A DNA stretch of 64,000 nucleotides from Bacillota bacterium (GCA_023429995.1 JAEZCE010000027.1:124001-188000); one strand, 5' to 3'; counted from the stretch's first letter, positions 27,101 through 35,683 are shown. Notes: a model not told the origin generated them from the letters alone. Numbers and translations: made by a program.

Positions 27101-27569
27101 AATTTTAAAAGCCCGGGAAGAACGATATTTAAATAAGTTAAAGATTGAAAAGCACCTTAAGTGTATTATCGAGCTTTCTTTAAATGTTCCCGGTTATCCA
27201 AAAGTAGGATTCGTATGGCAAAAAGTTTTCAATAAGTGTATTTCGGCTATTGAAATTGCAATACCATCAAAAATTGTAATTTATAACATCGATTCAGCTG
27301 GATATTATGCACTATTTAATTCAAATATTGAATTAAGAGAGGCAAAAATAAGAAGTTGTTTCATTGAAGATAAAAATGAGTGGGGAAGAATTGTAGATAT
27401 CGATTGCTCTGAAAATGGGCGAAAAATGTCAAGAGAAGAAATAGGGTTAAAAGAACGAAAATGTTTTCTTTGCGACAACCCCCATTCAATATGCATAACG
27501 AATAAACACCATAATTTAAATGAATTAAAATATAAGGCATATGAAATGGCCCAAAGTTTACTATTTTAA
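27072..27569 (+). CDS. citX: Apo-citrate-lyase phosphoribosyl-dephospho-CoA transferase (CitX)
   Basis: 165 residues with the CitX pattern: WGRIVDIDC near 96, SREEIGL, then R-KCFLCDN near 131 and the KHHNLNELKY block. CitX attaches the triphosphoribosyl-dephospho-CoA group to a serine of the CitD carrier. Overlapping citG supports joint expression. It is slightly shorter and more divergent than enterobacterial CitX. Confidence 0.82.
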   Translation: MNQESFIIDEILKAREERYLNKLKIEKHLKCIIELSLNVPGYPKVGFVWQKVFNKCISAIEIAIPSKIVIYNIDSAGYYALFNSNIELREAKIRSCFIEDKNEWGRIVDIDCSENGRKMSREEIGLKERKCFLCDNPHSICITNKHHNLNELKYKAYEMAQSLLF

Positions 27570-27595
27570 AACATTAAAAAAGGGAGGAAAAAATT

Positions 27596-27889
27596 GTGGA
27601 TTTTGATGTGATAGAAAAGAGCGGAAGCGATGCCTCGTACGATCTGGTAATTGAAGCAATAGAACCTAAACCCTCTGGAGGTTACATAGTAAACTCAATC
27701 AATAATGCAAATAATGGCGCTGCTGAGGAATTAATAAGCAAGTTAATTGACACCCGGAAAATTGAAGCGGTTGATTGGGGGATACGATTTAATTTTTTTC
27801 AGCATATACCTGACAAATGGGTATTTGCTGCAAGGTTGGAGGCGTTATTTAAAAAAATGGAAACGAAAAATAGTGTGGATCAGCAATGA
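27596..27889 (+). CDS. citD: CitD-like acyl carrier protein
   Basis: 97 residues, the usual CitD size. The prosthetic-group site GSDASYD places Ser14 exactly where citrate lyase gamma subunits carry the phosphoribosyl-dephospho-CoA arm. The remaining blocks (GGYIVNSINNANNG, ISKLIDTRKIEAVDWGI, WVFAARLEALF) follow the family. A GTG start sits after AGGGAGG. It overlaps the RidA gene by 4 bases. With no CitF and an aminoacyl ligase in the operon, it probably carries an aminoacyl thioester instead of acetyl (inference). Confidence 0.85.
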   Translation: MDFDVIEKSGSDASYDLVIEAIEPKPSGGYIVNSINNANNGAAEELISKLIDTRKIEAVDWGIRFNFFQHIPDKWVFAARLEALFKKMETKNSVDQQ

Positions 27890-28269
27890 GTATTCAGACC
27901 GTAAAAGTAAACAATATACCGATTAGTGGCCCTTATTCACAAGCAATTAAGGCAAATGGTTTTATTTTTGTTTCAGGATGTATTCCACAAAATCCACAAA
28001 CACACCAGATTATTAAAGGTAATATCAAAGAGGCAACAAAGCTGGCATTAACAAATCTTGAAAGTGTTCTTAAAGCTGGGAATTCGGAACTGACTAAAAT
28101 AGTTAAGGTCAATATTTATCTATCCGATATGTCACTATACCATGATGTAAATCAAGTTTACGAAGAGGTAATTGAAACTCCATTTCCCGCAAGAACAACA
28201 GTAGCTGTCAAAGATTTGCCGATGTCGGTTGATCTTGAAATTGAAGCAATCGCTTTATACCAAAATTAG
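27886..28269 (+). CDS. RidA-family enamine/imine deaminase
   Basis: 127 residues with RidA hallmarks: GPYSQAIKANGFIFVSG near residue 15, and TPFPARTTVAV near 102 with the catalytic arginine. RidA hydrolyses reactive enamines and imines such as 2-aminoacrylate made by PLP enzymes and amino-acid oxidations. Translationally coupled (ATGA) to the CitD-like gene, which suggests that an amino-acid-derived imine or enamine arises in this pathway. Confidence 0.9.
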   Translation: MSIQTVKVNNIPISGPYSQAIKANGFIFVSGCIPQNPQTHQIIKGNIKEATKLALTNLESVLKAGNSELTKIVKVNIYLSDMSLYHDVNQVYEEVIETPFPARTTVAVKDLPMSVDLEIEAIALYQN

Positions 28270-28363
28270 ATACTGAAATAGAGATGTTCAATGATTAATA
28301 TTGCGTTTTGAATGCAACTAAATGTTTGTTATGACATAACTAGCGATAATGGGAGATGCTATA

Positions 28364-29527
28364 TTGCAAAGAGAGAATGAAGCTGTTTTAAAAAAAAATA
28401 CTTTGGTTTTAATTTTAGGTCTCGCAGGGTTTATTTCTGCAGCGGATAACTGGTTTGTTTCTCCAGTGTTACCTGCAATTGCAAAGGGGTTTAATACCGT
28501 GGTCACTCAGGCCGGTAATATATTGACGGCATACATGATACCATATGGCATAATGCAGCCATTTTATGGGTTTGTTAGTGATCGCTGGGGTAAAGCGAAG
28601 GTGCTAAAATGGATTGTCTTTGGCCTTGCTCTAGGTACTGTCGGATGTGCCTTTGCCGGTTCATTAAGGATGTTGTGTCTTTGGAGAGCCATTACTGGCT
28701 TTTTTGCCGCCGGAATCATTGCTGTATCTTTGGCGTTAATTGGTGATAATGTTTTGCCACAGGAGCGGCAAGTTTATGTGGGAAAGTTTATGGGAATTTT
28801 GTTTTTTGGCCAGGGCTTAAGCGTCGGTTTAGGAGGGGTTTTGGCGAAGTACTTTAGCTGGAGGATAGCATTTGGATTTTTTGCCGTAATGGCGGCATGT
28901 GTACTACTCTTTTTGCAAAGAGTCCCAAATTATTCCCCTTTTCGGTTGCGTGTAAAATTTCTCTCAGAAGTAAAGCGAGTGGTTTTAACCCAAAAAGGGA
29001 GAATTATTTTTCCATTGGCCATGGTTACAGGATTTTTGCTACTGGGGTTATATAGTTACTTAGGTGCTTATTTGCATGAGGTTACCGGTCTCGATTATTT
29101 ACAGGTAGGAATAGTAGTGATGTTTTATGGTTTTTCATGCATGCTTGCCGGTTCTCAAGTTGGCAAACTTGAACAGAAGCTTGGACGGAAAAAAATAGTC
29201 ATTATCGGGGGATGTTTTGCTTTAAGTGCAGCCTTGCTTCTAATAGTTTTTAGCGGGTGGCAAACGGGGTGGGTAGCCACGATCAGTTTAGGTTTTGGAT
29301 ACATCTTTATTCAATCGACCTTAGCGACAATTGCTTTTGATGTAGCAACTGAATCCAAAGGTCTTCCTTCTGCATTAGTCGGGTTGGGTCTTTTTGGCGG
29401 CGGCGGTTTGGGAAGCGCCTTTAGTAGTTGGCTGCTTCATCAAGGTGGTTATAGTATTCTTTGGTTAACTTTTTCGATTGGAATGATGATTTTTATTATG
29501 ATTGCGGCTAAACTTCGGTTTGATTAA
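28364..29527 (+). CDS. MFS transporter
   Basis: About 387 residues with twelve predicted membrane segments and the loop-2 motif GFVSDRWGKAKVL near residue 66. It could export the pathway product or import its substrate. A TTG at 28364 lies 8 bases after GGGAG and is preferred to an ATG at 28349 without a ribosome site. It is the last gene of the CitE-like island; composition returns towards that of the flanks here. Confidence 0.88.
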   Translation: MQRENEAVLKKNTLVLILGLAGFISAADNWFVSPVLPAIAKGFNTVVTQAGNILTAYMIPYGIMQPFYGFVSDRWGKAKVLKWIVFGLALGTVGCAFAGSLRMLCLWRAITGFFAAGIIAVSLALIGDNVLPQERQVYVGKFMGILFFGQGLSVGLGGVLAKYFSWRIAFGFFAVMAACVLLFLQRVPNYSPFRLRVKFLSEVKRVVLTQKGRIIFPLAMVTGFLLLGLYSYLGAYLHEVTGLDYLQVGIVVMFYGFSCMLAGSQVGKLEQKLGRKKIVIIGGCFALSAALLLIVFSGWQTGWVATISLGFGYIFIQSTLATIAFDVATESKGLPSALVGLGLFGGGGLGSAFSSWLLHQGGYSILWLTFSIGMMIFIMIAAKLRFD

Positions 29528-29684
29528 ACCTTGATCGGCAACTCGCAGACCTTTTATTTAATTTAACGGCTTCAATGTCATAGGCATTATATTCAAGATG
29601 TACGTGTATTGGAAAACAAAGTCACTTAACATACAAACCATCCAGAAATGATGCAGGATATTTTCTCAGGAAGGAGGAACTGAA

Positions 29685-29774
29685 GTGATAAGAAGCAATA
29701 TTTGCTTATTTATCGGAAGACTTACCAATAGCATTTTGGGTAATTGCAGGGAAAACAAATGTTTAGCAATTTAG
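29685..29774 (+). CDS. Mini-ORF MIRSNICLFIGRL... (29 aa)
   Basis: A GTG-started 29-codon frame after GGAAGGAGGAA with three cysteines. Its first eight residues (MIRSNICL) resemble the mini-ORF at 23660 (MVKSTICL), and the upstream bases are alike. The two lie just outside either end of the CitE-like island. Function unknown; it may be non-coding. Confidence 0.3.
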   Translation: MIRSNICLFIGRLTNSILGNCRENKCLAI

Positions 29775-29804
29775 TCTTTTTATTATCGAATATGGAGTTG
29801 TTTC

Positions 29805-29840
29805 AAAAAACGGGAGTTTTAACTTCAACTCCCGTTTTAC
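29805..29840. terminator. Bidirectional intrinsic terminator
   Basis: AAAACGGGAGTT / AACTCCCGTTTT hairpin with A and T tracts on either side, serving the end of the plus-strand island and the minus-strand phosphatase operon. The rest of 29528-29851, apart from the mini-ORF, shows nothing. Confidence 0.8.
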
Positions 29841-29851
29841 ATTTGTAATTT

Positions 29852-30490
29852 TTATAATGTTTCACCAATCCATTTGATAAATGCTGCCACATCTTCGAAA
29901 GCCGTCAACGGCCGGGCTTTTTTAACTTTTGCTACTTCTACTGTAGGAGCCCATAGGGCTCCCAAAGATAAAAGTCCTACCTCTTTTGCTGCTTCGATAT
30001 CGTAGGCGGTGTCTCCGATATAAGCAATCTCTTCGGGGTTTAAATCCCACAAACGCAAAACCTGCCGAATATGATCCGGTTTACTTGCGCCTTTTTTTGA
30101 GCCGGTAATTACATATTCAAAATATCCCGCCAGTTGTGAAGACTGCAGCGAAATTTTCATACTCCCAGGCCCTTTACCCGATACGATTGCCAAACGAATT
30201 TGTTTATCTTTTAAAAGTTGAAGGGCATCTTTGATTCCCAGAAAAGGCGCTGTTTTTTGCCCCGCTTTTTCGTACTCCATCAGATAATCGTCCAATACAT
30301 CTTGCCAGCAATGAGGCAATAATTTTTTAAAGATACCTTCTTCAGAAGGCCCAAAAAGGGCGGCAATTTCTTTATCAGAATACTCACGGCCCAAATATTT
30401 TTGAAATACTTTATGAAATGCTATATAACAAACCGGTATCGTATTGAGTAATGTACCATCCAGGTCAAAAATAAAACCTTGTAGTTTCAT
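29852..30490 (-). CDS. HAD-superfamily phosphatase (Gph/PpaX-like)
   Basis: 212 residues with HAD motif I FDLDGTLLNT near residue 6, motif II SGKGPGS near 105, the motif III lysine in SKKGASKPDHI near 137 and motif IV YIGDTAYDIEAAKEVG near 162. It is a small-molecule phosphatase such as phosphoglycolate or pyrophosphate phosphatase; the substrate is not deducible. ATG follows GAGGTGGG; an upstream GTG is in frame. It lies 21 bases after the B3/B4 gene, so the two are likely co-transcribed. Confidence 0.9.
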   Translation of the reverse strand: MKLQGFIFDLDGTLLNTIPVCYIAFHKVFQKYLGREYSDKEIAALFGPSEEGIFKKLLPHCWQDVLDDYLMEYEKAGQKTAPFLGIKDALQLLKDKQIRLAIVSGKGPGSMKISLQSSQLAGYFEYVITGSKKGASKPDHIRQVLRLWDLNPEEIAYIGDTAYDIEAAKEVGLLSLGALWAPTVEVAKVKKARPLTAFEDVAAFIKWIGETL

Positions 30491-30511
30491 ATTGGTTCCC
30501 ACCTCGGAAAT

Positions 30512-31216
30512 TTAATTTCCCGGTATGTAAATCATCCGTTCCTGGCCGCCGCAAAATTGTTTGGTCAAATTGATCAAACGGTTGGCGGCATTCGATAAAT
30601 ATGCCCCATCCGTAGCAGAATTTCCCTGAATAATGTAAAAACAGTCATGAGTATCGAGTGTTACCTTGGTTTTCTCTACTTGTCTGACTTCAAGCCAACA
30701 AAGAATGCCATTACTATCATCGATATAAGCATAATCTCCGGTTCTCACTTTTTTGGGCTCACTGGCGCCAATGGGCCAAAAGTTTTCAGTTCCCTCCATT
30801 AAACGAATCTGGACGTTCCCCGATATATGGTTGATGTCATGGGCCCCCAGGGCTAAGCGCGTTTCAATTGAAACCAGATTATAAATATCAACTAGCAGGT
30901 TAATATGAGGCATTTTACCGGTTTTTAAAAGGAAGTTCAATAAGTTTTCCGATGCCGCTATCGTCTCGCGGTTGGAATGAGCGATTTTCTCATGTAACTG
31001 TTTAAAGCCCTGTATTATGGGGTCTTCATTAATCTGATCCTTGGCAAGTCCGGGTAGAATTCTCTGGATTACTTGATTTTTGACTACCTCAAAATCCGGA
31101 TCTGATTCTTTATTTTGGAGATCGGTCATTATAAAACAAATAGCATTCCAACCGAGGGATTTCACTTGATCGGCGACATTAAATGTTAGCATGGGTGGAT
31201 TGGTAATAAGCGTCAT
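30512..31216 (-). CDS. B3/B4 (PheT-like) tRNA-binding-domain protein
   Basis: 234 residues. The central and C-terminal part (LVDIYNLVSIETRLALGAHD, EPKKVRTGDYAYIDD, KVTLDTHDCFYIIQG) matches the free-standing B3/B4 domain also found in the PheRS beta subunit. Such proteins are thought to edit or deacylate amino-acid esters or tRNA; the function of the stand-alone form is poorly known. ATG-type start at 31216. It lies upstream of the HAD gene. Confidence 0.8.
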   Translation of the reverse strand: MTLITNPPMLTFNVADQVKSLGWNAICFIMTDLQNKESDPDFEVVKNQVIQRILPGLAKDQINEDPIIQGFKQLHEKIAHSNRETIAASENLLNFLLKTGKMPHINLLVDIYNLVSIETRLALGAHDINHISGNVQIRLMEGTENFWPIGASEPKKVRTGDYAYIDDSNGILCWLEVRQVEKTKVTLDTHDCFYIIQGNSATDGAYLSNAANRLINLTKQFCGGQERMIYIPGN

Positions 31217-31272
31217 GAGTAGGATGCCCCTTTCGATAAACTAATATCAGTCATCTTATTTATTTATCCGTA

Positions 31273-32270
31273 TTATGAATTTTCCAGCGCCTGGCTCAAA
31301 TCATGGATCAAATCCTGAGCATCCTCGATACCTACCGATAAGCGCTAAGTATCATCGAAGACACCGGCTTGATTTTTGACTTCCTCGGGTAAACCATAAT
31401 GAGTTGAAGTCGCCGGGTGGACAATCAATGATTTTGCATCCCCCACGTTGACCATATAATCGAATATTCGCACTTTCTCCAGTACCCGCCGTGCAGCATT
31501 CAATCCACCTTTAAGACGCACTGTAAAATAGCTCCGGCACCCTTGGGAAAATACTTTTGAGCCAGTTTATAATAAGGGCTGCCGGGCAAGGAGGGGTAGG
31601 AAACTTCCAGCACGGCCGGATGATTGCTTAAGAAGGTGAGAGCATTATCGACATGACGTTGCATGCGCAATGAAAGAGTTTCAACCCCCTGAATCAGATA
31701 AAAAGCACTTTGCGGGCTTAGATGGGAGCCGAAATCCGTCAGATAATTCATTCGCAAACGGCGAGTAAAGGCGGTCAATGAAAGAAGATCATTGTCGATG
31801 TTTCTCTTATGTTCCTCAAAGAATTGTTCAAAAGCGGGAAACTTGCCGTTAAACCAATTAAACCCGCCTTTTTCCACCACAATGCCACTGATAATGGCGC
31901 CATGTCCACCAAGGTATTTGGTGGCGGAATGACATACGATATCCACCCCAAACTCAAAAGGGCGAAGCAGGTAAGGTGTGGCAAAAGTGTTGTCAACAAT
32001 AAGCGGGATTCCGTTTTCATGAGCAATTTCAGCTACTGCTTCAATATCGATAACGGCATACCGGGATTTCCTAATGATTCAATATACAGCCCCTTTGTTT
32101 TGGGTGTAATGGCCGCCCGGTTATGAATCCAGTGATTCCGGATCTTCTACCCAATGGGTTACAATTCCATATTGGGGCAACACTTTTTGTAACAGTTTAG
32201 TACTACCGCCATACAAAGTTTTTACAGCAGCCAATTCATCTCCGGCTCGAGCCAGATTCAAAACTCATAA
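31273..32270 (-). pseudogene. Remnant of O-acetylhomoserine sulfhydrylase (MetY type)
   Basis: Reading minus strand, the remnant starts mid-protein (AGDELAAVKTLYGGSTKL), with roughly the first 90 residues absent. It passes a frameshift near 32060-32140, includes intact blocks IPLIVDNTFATPYL and CHSATKYLGGHGA (PLP lysine), has another break near 31495, and an in-frame TAG where FDDTLRLSVG is expected (about 31345). It ends at TAA 31273. The family makes homocysteine from O-acetylhomoserine and sulfide or methanethiol. It is the second decayed PLP sulfur enzyme in the window. Confidence 0.88.
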
Positions 32271-32272
32271 GA

Positions 32273-32908
32273 TCAGCCCTTTTCTCCGTGAACTTTTTGA
32301 ATAGTTTTTTTTTCGATTTGTGACAGGATTTGATTGGCCACAATAGCTAGCAGTGAAGCCAATAGGGTCCCCCATAATAGTTTTTCGGTATTATGGGTAC
32401 GGAGGCCATCGAACAGGATGGTCCCCAGACCGCCGGCATTAATTGTAGAGGCGATGGTAGCGATGCCGATCGTCGATACGATGGAAATCCGGATCCCGGC
32501 AAGCATCATTGGACTTGCAAGCGGGAATTTGACTCTCCAAAAAGATTGCCAAGCCGACATCCCCATCCCGGAGGCAGCCTCAATGATTGCCGGGTTGATG
32601 GCATTAAACCCCGCCAGAATATTGCGCACCAAGATAAATTGGTTATATAGCAGTAAAACCAGCACCGCTGTTTTGGCGCCTAGTCCGAAGAGCGGTATGA
32701 GCAAGGCAAATAGAGCCAAACTTGGGATGGAATAAATAATCCCGAAAATACTGACTACAATTTGAGAAATCAGGCGGGAACGCATGATCAGGGCAGTGAG
32801 AAGGATTGCCAGGAAAATGGAAAGAATCATGGAGATGCTCACGATCTGCAAATGTTCCATGAAAGCGCTCCAAAGTTTATCGTGATACTTTAGAAAATAG
32901 ACCCCCAT
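32273..32908 (-). CDS. Osmoprotectant-type ABC permease (OpuBD-like)
   Basis: About 211 residues, five or six membrane helices, with the BPD_transp_1 loop (EAASGMGMSAWQSFWRVKFP). It matches the OpuB/OpuC permease family for betaine, choline and related compounds. ATG overlaps the ATPase stop (TGATG). It is the last intact gene of the operon, directly abutting the truncated MetY remnant. Confidence 0.88.
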   Translation of the reverse strand: MGVYFLKYHDKLWSAFMEHLQIVSISMILSIFLAILLTALIMRSRLISQIVVSIFGIIYSIPSLALFALLIPLFGLGAKTAVLVLLLYNQFILVRNILAGFNAINPAIIEAASGMGMSAWQSFWRVKFPLASPMMLAGIRISIVSTIGIATIASTINAGGLGTILFDGLRTHNTEKLLWGTLLASLLAIVANQILSQIEKKTIQKVHGEKG

Positions 32909-33687
32909 CAAATATAACCCCCTATTCCCACAGCCCATTCTTGACGCTGTTCTTCAACAGAATTGACAAGTTTGGACACAAACTCATTGGCAGGTTTTTG
33001 GCGGATTTCTTTGGGCGGAGCATATTGTTGCACCTGGCCCTGGTTCATAATCAAAACATGGTTCCCCAATTTGAAGGCTTCAGTGATATCATGCGTGACA
33101 AATAGGATGGTTTTATGAAATTTACTTTGAATTTTGAGCAGTTCATTTTGGAGATTAATCCGGGTAATAGCGTCAATGGCGCCGAATGGTTCATCCATCA
33201 GCATCAGCTCCGGATCGGCTGCCAGCGCCCGGGCTAGCCCGACTCTTTGCTGCTGGCCGCCGGAAAGTTGACCCGGATACCGCTGCATAAATTCAGCCGG
33301 GTCTAATTCCACCAGCTCCAAGAGGTCGGTGACTTTTTTAGCGACCTTTTGCCGGTTCCAACCTAATATTTTGGGAACCGTGGCGATATTATCACTGATG
33401 GTCATATGGGGAAACAAGCCGATCTGCTGGATAACGTAGCCGATTTTGCGGCGTAATTGGACAGGGTTTAGGCTTTTAATCGGTTCGCCGAAAAGGAGAA
33501 TTTCTCCGTGATCCGGTTCATATAAACGGTTGACCATTTTTAACAGGGTCGTTTTTCCACAACCCGAGGTGCCTAAAATGGTGATGATTTCGCCTTCATT
33601 GATTTTTAAGCTAACTTCTGAAACCGCGTCGTAACCAGCCTTCGGGAAACGCTTGCTGATGGATTGAAACTCAACCGCTATGCCCAT
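32908..33687 (-). CDS. Osmoprotectant-type ABC ATPase (OpuCA-like)
   Basis: 259 residues: Walker A GTSGCGKTT near residue 38, signature LSGGQQQRVG near 139, Walker B LMLMDEPFGAID near 158. It is shorter than OpuCA because it lacks C-terminal CBS domains, ending soon after the ...EFVSKLVNS segment, so osmotic gating through CBS is unlikely. ATG follows GGAAAGGAA. It energises the two permeases that flank it. Confidence 0.88.
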   Translation of the reverse strand: MGIAVEFQSISKRFPKAGYDAVSEVSLKINEGEIITILGTSGCGKTTLLKMVNRLYEPDHGEILLFGEPIKSLNPVQLRRKIGYVIQQIGLFPHMTISDNIATVPKILGWNRQKVAKKVTDLLELVELDPAEFMQRYPGQLSGGQQQRVGLARALAADPELMLMDEPFGAIDAITRINLQNELLKIQSKFHKTILFVTHDITEAFKLGNHVLIMNQGQVQQYAPPKEIRQKPANEFVSKLVNSVEEQRQEWAVGIGGYI

Positions 33688-33991
33688 GGTTCCTTTCCTT
33701 TCTTGACGATCTGGATGGCGCCGGCCGGACAGCTTTCTCCGCATAGTCCACAGCCTCTGCATCGTTCGGAATGAAATGAAATAACCTGATGATTTTTTCA
33801 AATAAGATTCGAAATACCATTGTCAAGGGGACCTGAGTTTGGCGCGGCAGTTCCTGGTAGGGACGAGGTTCCGATATAGCGAAAATATCCAGACGAGTGT
33901 AAAAGCTGCCAATCTCATATTGATTCTTGGTTTCATCTACCCATTGAATAACTCCCCTTTTGACGCCATAAGAATTGAAGATCGCGTTCAC
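33674..33991 (-). pseudogene. Frameshifted remnant ending in a 4Fe-4S motif
   Basis: Between the binding-protein and ATPase genes an open stretch reads NSYGVKRGVIQWVDETK... and SEPRPYQELPRQTQVPL. In another frame it then reads ERCRGCGLCGESCPAGAI, a clear CxxCxxCxxxCP ferredoxin signature, stopping at the ATPase start. The two parts need a frameshift near 33780 to join. The parent family is not recognised. It suggests a lost iron-sulfur protein of this operon. Confidence 0.6.
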
Positions 33992-34002
33992 GCGCTTTAT
34001 CG

Positions 34003-34908
34003 TTACTTCGCGACTTCTTTTTTGATGGAATCGTAGTAGTCTTTAGTCACCTCGGTGTATTCCCGTTTTTTAACATCAATTTCCGCGTTGAGCTTGATGA
34101 TTTTTTCATTATCGATGGTTGCGGTAACTTTATTGATAATGGTTGCCAGTTTCGGATTTTTGCCTAAAATTTCTTTCCGGACGATGGGAGCGATATTATA
34201 GGGTGGCCAAACATGTTTATCATCGACCAATACTAAGAATTTTTTGTCGACCAAGTTGCCTTCCGTGGTATAGGCGACCGCCAAGTCTGCTTTGTCATTG
34301 GTCAATACGTCATATTTGAGCGAATTGTCAAAAACCGCCTTGGATTTAAAAGCAAATTTCCCATAGGTTTTTTCCAAGGCCGGCAATCCGTCTTCCCGGA
34401 TATCAAATTCACCTTGGGAAGCAAAACGAATTTGGCCGGCATTTTTTTGTAAATCGGAGAGGGTCTTAATGCCCAATTTTTCGGCAATGCTGCGGTTGAT
34501 AACTAAGCCTTGACTATCATTGGCGGCAGCATAATTTAGCCAGACAATATTGAACTTTTTAAGGTATTCTGATTTAACAATCGTATAAACTTTTTGGGGA
34601 TCTGTGACCAAATCGTGTTTTAAGATAGCCAGCAAGCCGGTTCCGGTATATTCGGGATAAAGATCAATTTCTTTATTGATAATGGCTGTATGTACTACTG
34701 AACTTGCAATATTCAGTTTGCGTTCAACCTTGTAACCATTATCTTCTAGTGCCAAAGCGTAAATTTCCCCTAAAACCAGCGATTCGGTGAAGTTCTTGGA
34801 ACCTACTCGGATAGGAGAACTTTGGGCCCCGAAACTTTCCGTATATGTGAAGAGGGTGGCCAAAAGCAAAACGACTCCGAAAAAACCAATCATTTTATTG
34901 CTGCGCAT
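34003..34908 (-). CDS. Osmoprotectant-type ABC substrate-binding protein (OpuCC/OpuAC-like)
   Basis: 301 residues: signal peptide (about 1-25), then VGSKNFTESLVLGEIYALAL, a hallmark of choline/betaine-type binding proteins, and EIDLYPEYTGTGL. It should bind a quaternary ammonium or sulfonium compound outside the membrane. ATG follows GGGAGGATT. It lies downstream of the first permease. Next to a MetY remnant and within a sulfur-rich window, a sulfonium ligand such as DMSP or S-methylmethionine is conceivable, but there is no direct evidence. Confidence 0.87.
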   Translation of the reverse strand: MRSNKMIGFFGVVLLLATLFTYTESFGAQSSPIRVGSKNFTESLVLGEIYALALEDNGYKVERKLNIASSVVHTAIINKEIDLYPEYTGTGLLAILKHDLVTDPQKVYTIVKSEYLKKFNIVWLNYAAANDSQGLVINRSIAEKLGIKTLSDLQKNAGQIRFASQGEFDIREDGLPALEKTYGKFAFKSKAVFDNSLKYDVLTNDKADLAVAYTTEGNLVDKKFLVLVDDKHVWPPYNIAPIVRKEILGKNPKLATIINKVTATIDNEKIIKLNAEIDVKKREYTEVTKDYYDSIKKEVAK

Positions 34909-34931
34909 GATAAATCCTCCCGATTTTATAT

Positions 34932-35570
34932 TTATACGCGTTGATAACGCGTAATACACTGCTCTATCAGAAAGAATGTCAAGTCTGCCAATAAAGAAAG
35001 AACAGCAACTGAAGAGCCGCCAATGATTAATAGGTCCAAACGGTATAGCCCCAAACCGGTGAATATGATTTCTCCCAGTCCGCCGCCGCCGATATATGCG
35101 GCCAACGTAGCGCTGGCAATAACCTCAATTGTTGCGGTACGGATACCGGTTAAAATCAAGGGTGAAGCCAGCGGCAATTCCACTTCCCAAAAGCGGCTCC
35201 ATCTCCCCATTCCCATGCCGGTGGCAGTCTCTAAAACCGCATCCGGTATATTTTGAAAGCTCAATATGGTATTGATCAAAACGGGGGGGATGGCCAAGAT
35301 GATTAGGGCGACTGCAGCCGGTAATACACCGGTTCCAAGCAAGGGAATGCATATAAAAAGAACGGCCAGACTGGGGATGATCCTTAAAAGACCGAAAAAC
35401 TCAGTCAGTAGCCACTGAATTGGTGATAAACGGGAACCGGCGATTCCTAAAGGCACAGCAATTAAAATTGCGATTAAGACCGATAACATGCTGATCTGCA
35501 AATGAGACAGCACTGCTTTCAAATATTCATCACTATGCGATATTAAAAAATCATGCAATGCTGCATACAA
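34932..35570 (-). CDS. Osmoprotectant-type ABC permease (OpuBB-like)
   Basis: About 212 residues with the family loop ATGMGMGRWSRFWEVELPLA and several membrane helices, paralogous to the permease at 32273. The start is uncertain: a TTG at 35570 follows GGAG with good spacing, while a TTG at 35603 lacks a ribosome site. It is the first gene of the minus-strand operon, behind a good promoter. Confidence 0.82.
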   Translation of the reverse strand: MYAALHDFLISHSDEYLKAVLSHLQISMLSVLIAILIAVPLGIAGSRLSPIQWLLTEFFGLLRIIPSLAVLFICIPLLGTGVLPAAVALIILAIPPVLINTILSFQNIPDAVLETATGMGMGRWSRFWEVELPLASPLILTGIRTATIEVIASATLAAYIGGGGLGEIIFTGLGLYRLDLLIIGGSSVAVLSLLADLTFFLIEQCITRYQRV

Positions 35571-35654
35571 CCTCTCATCTCCAAGAAAGCGCCAACGGGC
35601 CAAATTGATTTTATACTATTCCTAGTGTTTTAATATATTTTATTTATAATTTGT

Positions 35655-35683
35655 AGTATATCTTATATAAATTTCCAAGTCAA
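35655..35683 (-). promoter_or_regulatory. Promoter of the osmoprotectant-type ABC operon
   Basis: On the minus strand: TTGACT (35683-35678), 17-base spacer, TATACT (35660-35655). The rest of the 35571-35884 interval is AT-rich without a further gene. Confidence 0.75.

Noticed and set aside
23978..28269. Ordinary citrate lyase operon
   Set aside because: CitF and CitC are absent and the order is interrupted by an aaRS-like ligase and RidA; CitE-type, CitD, CitG and CitX alone cannot cleave citrate.
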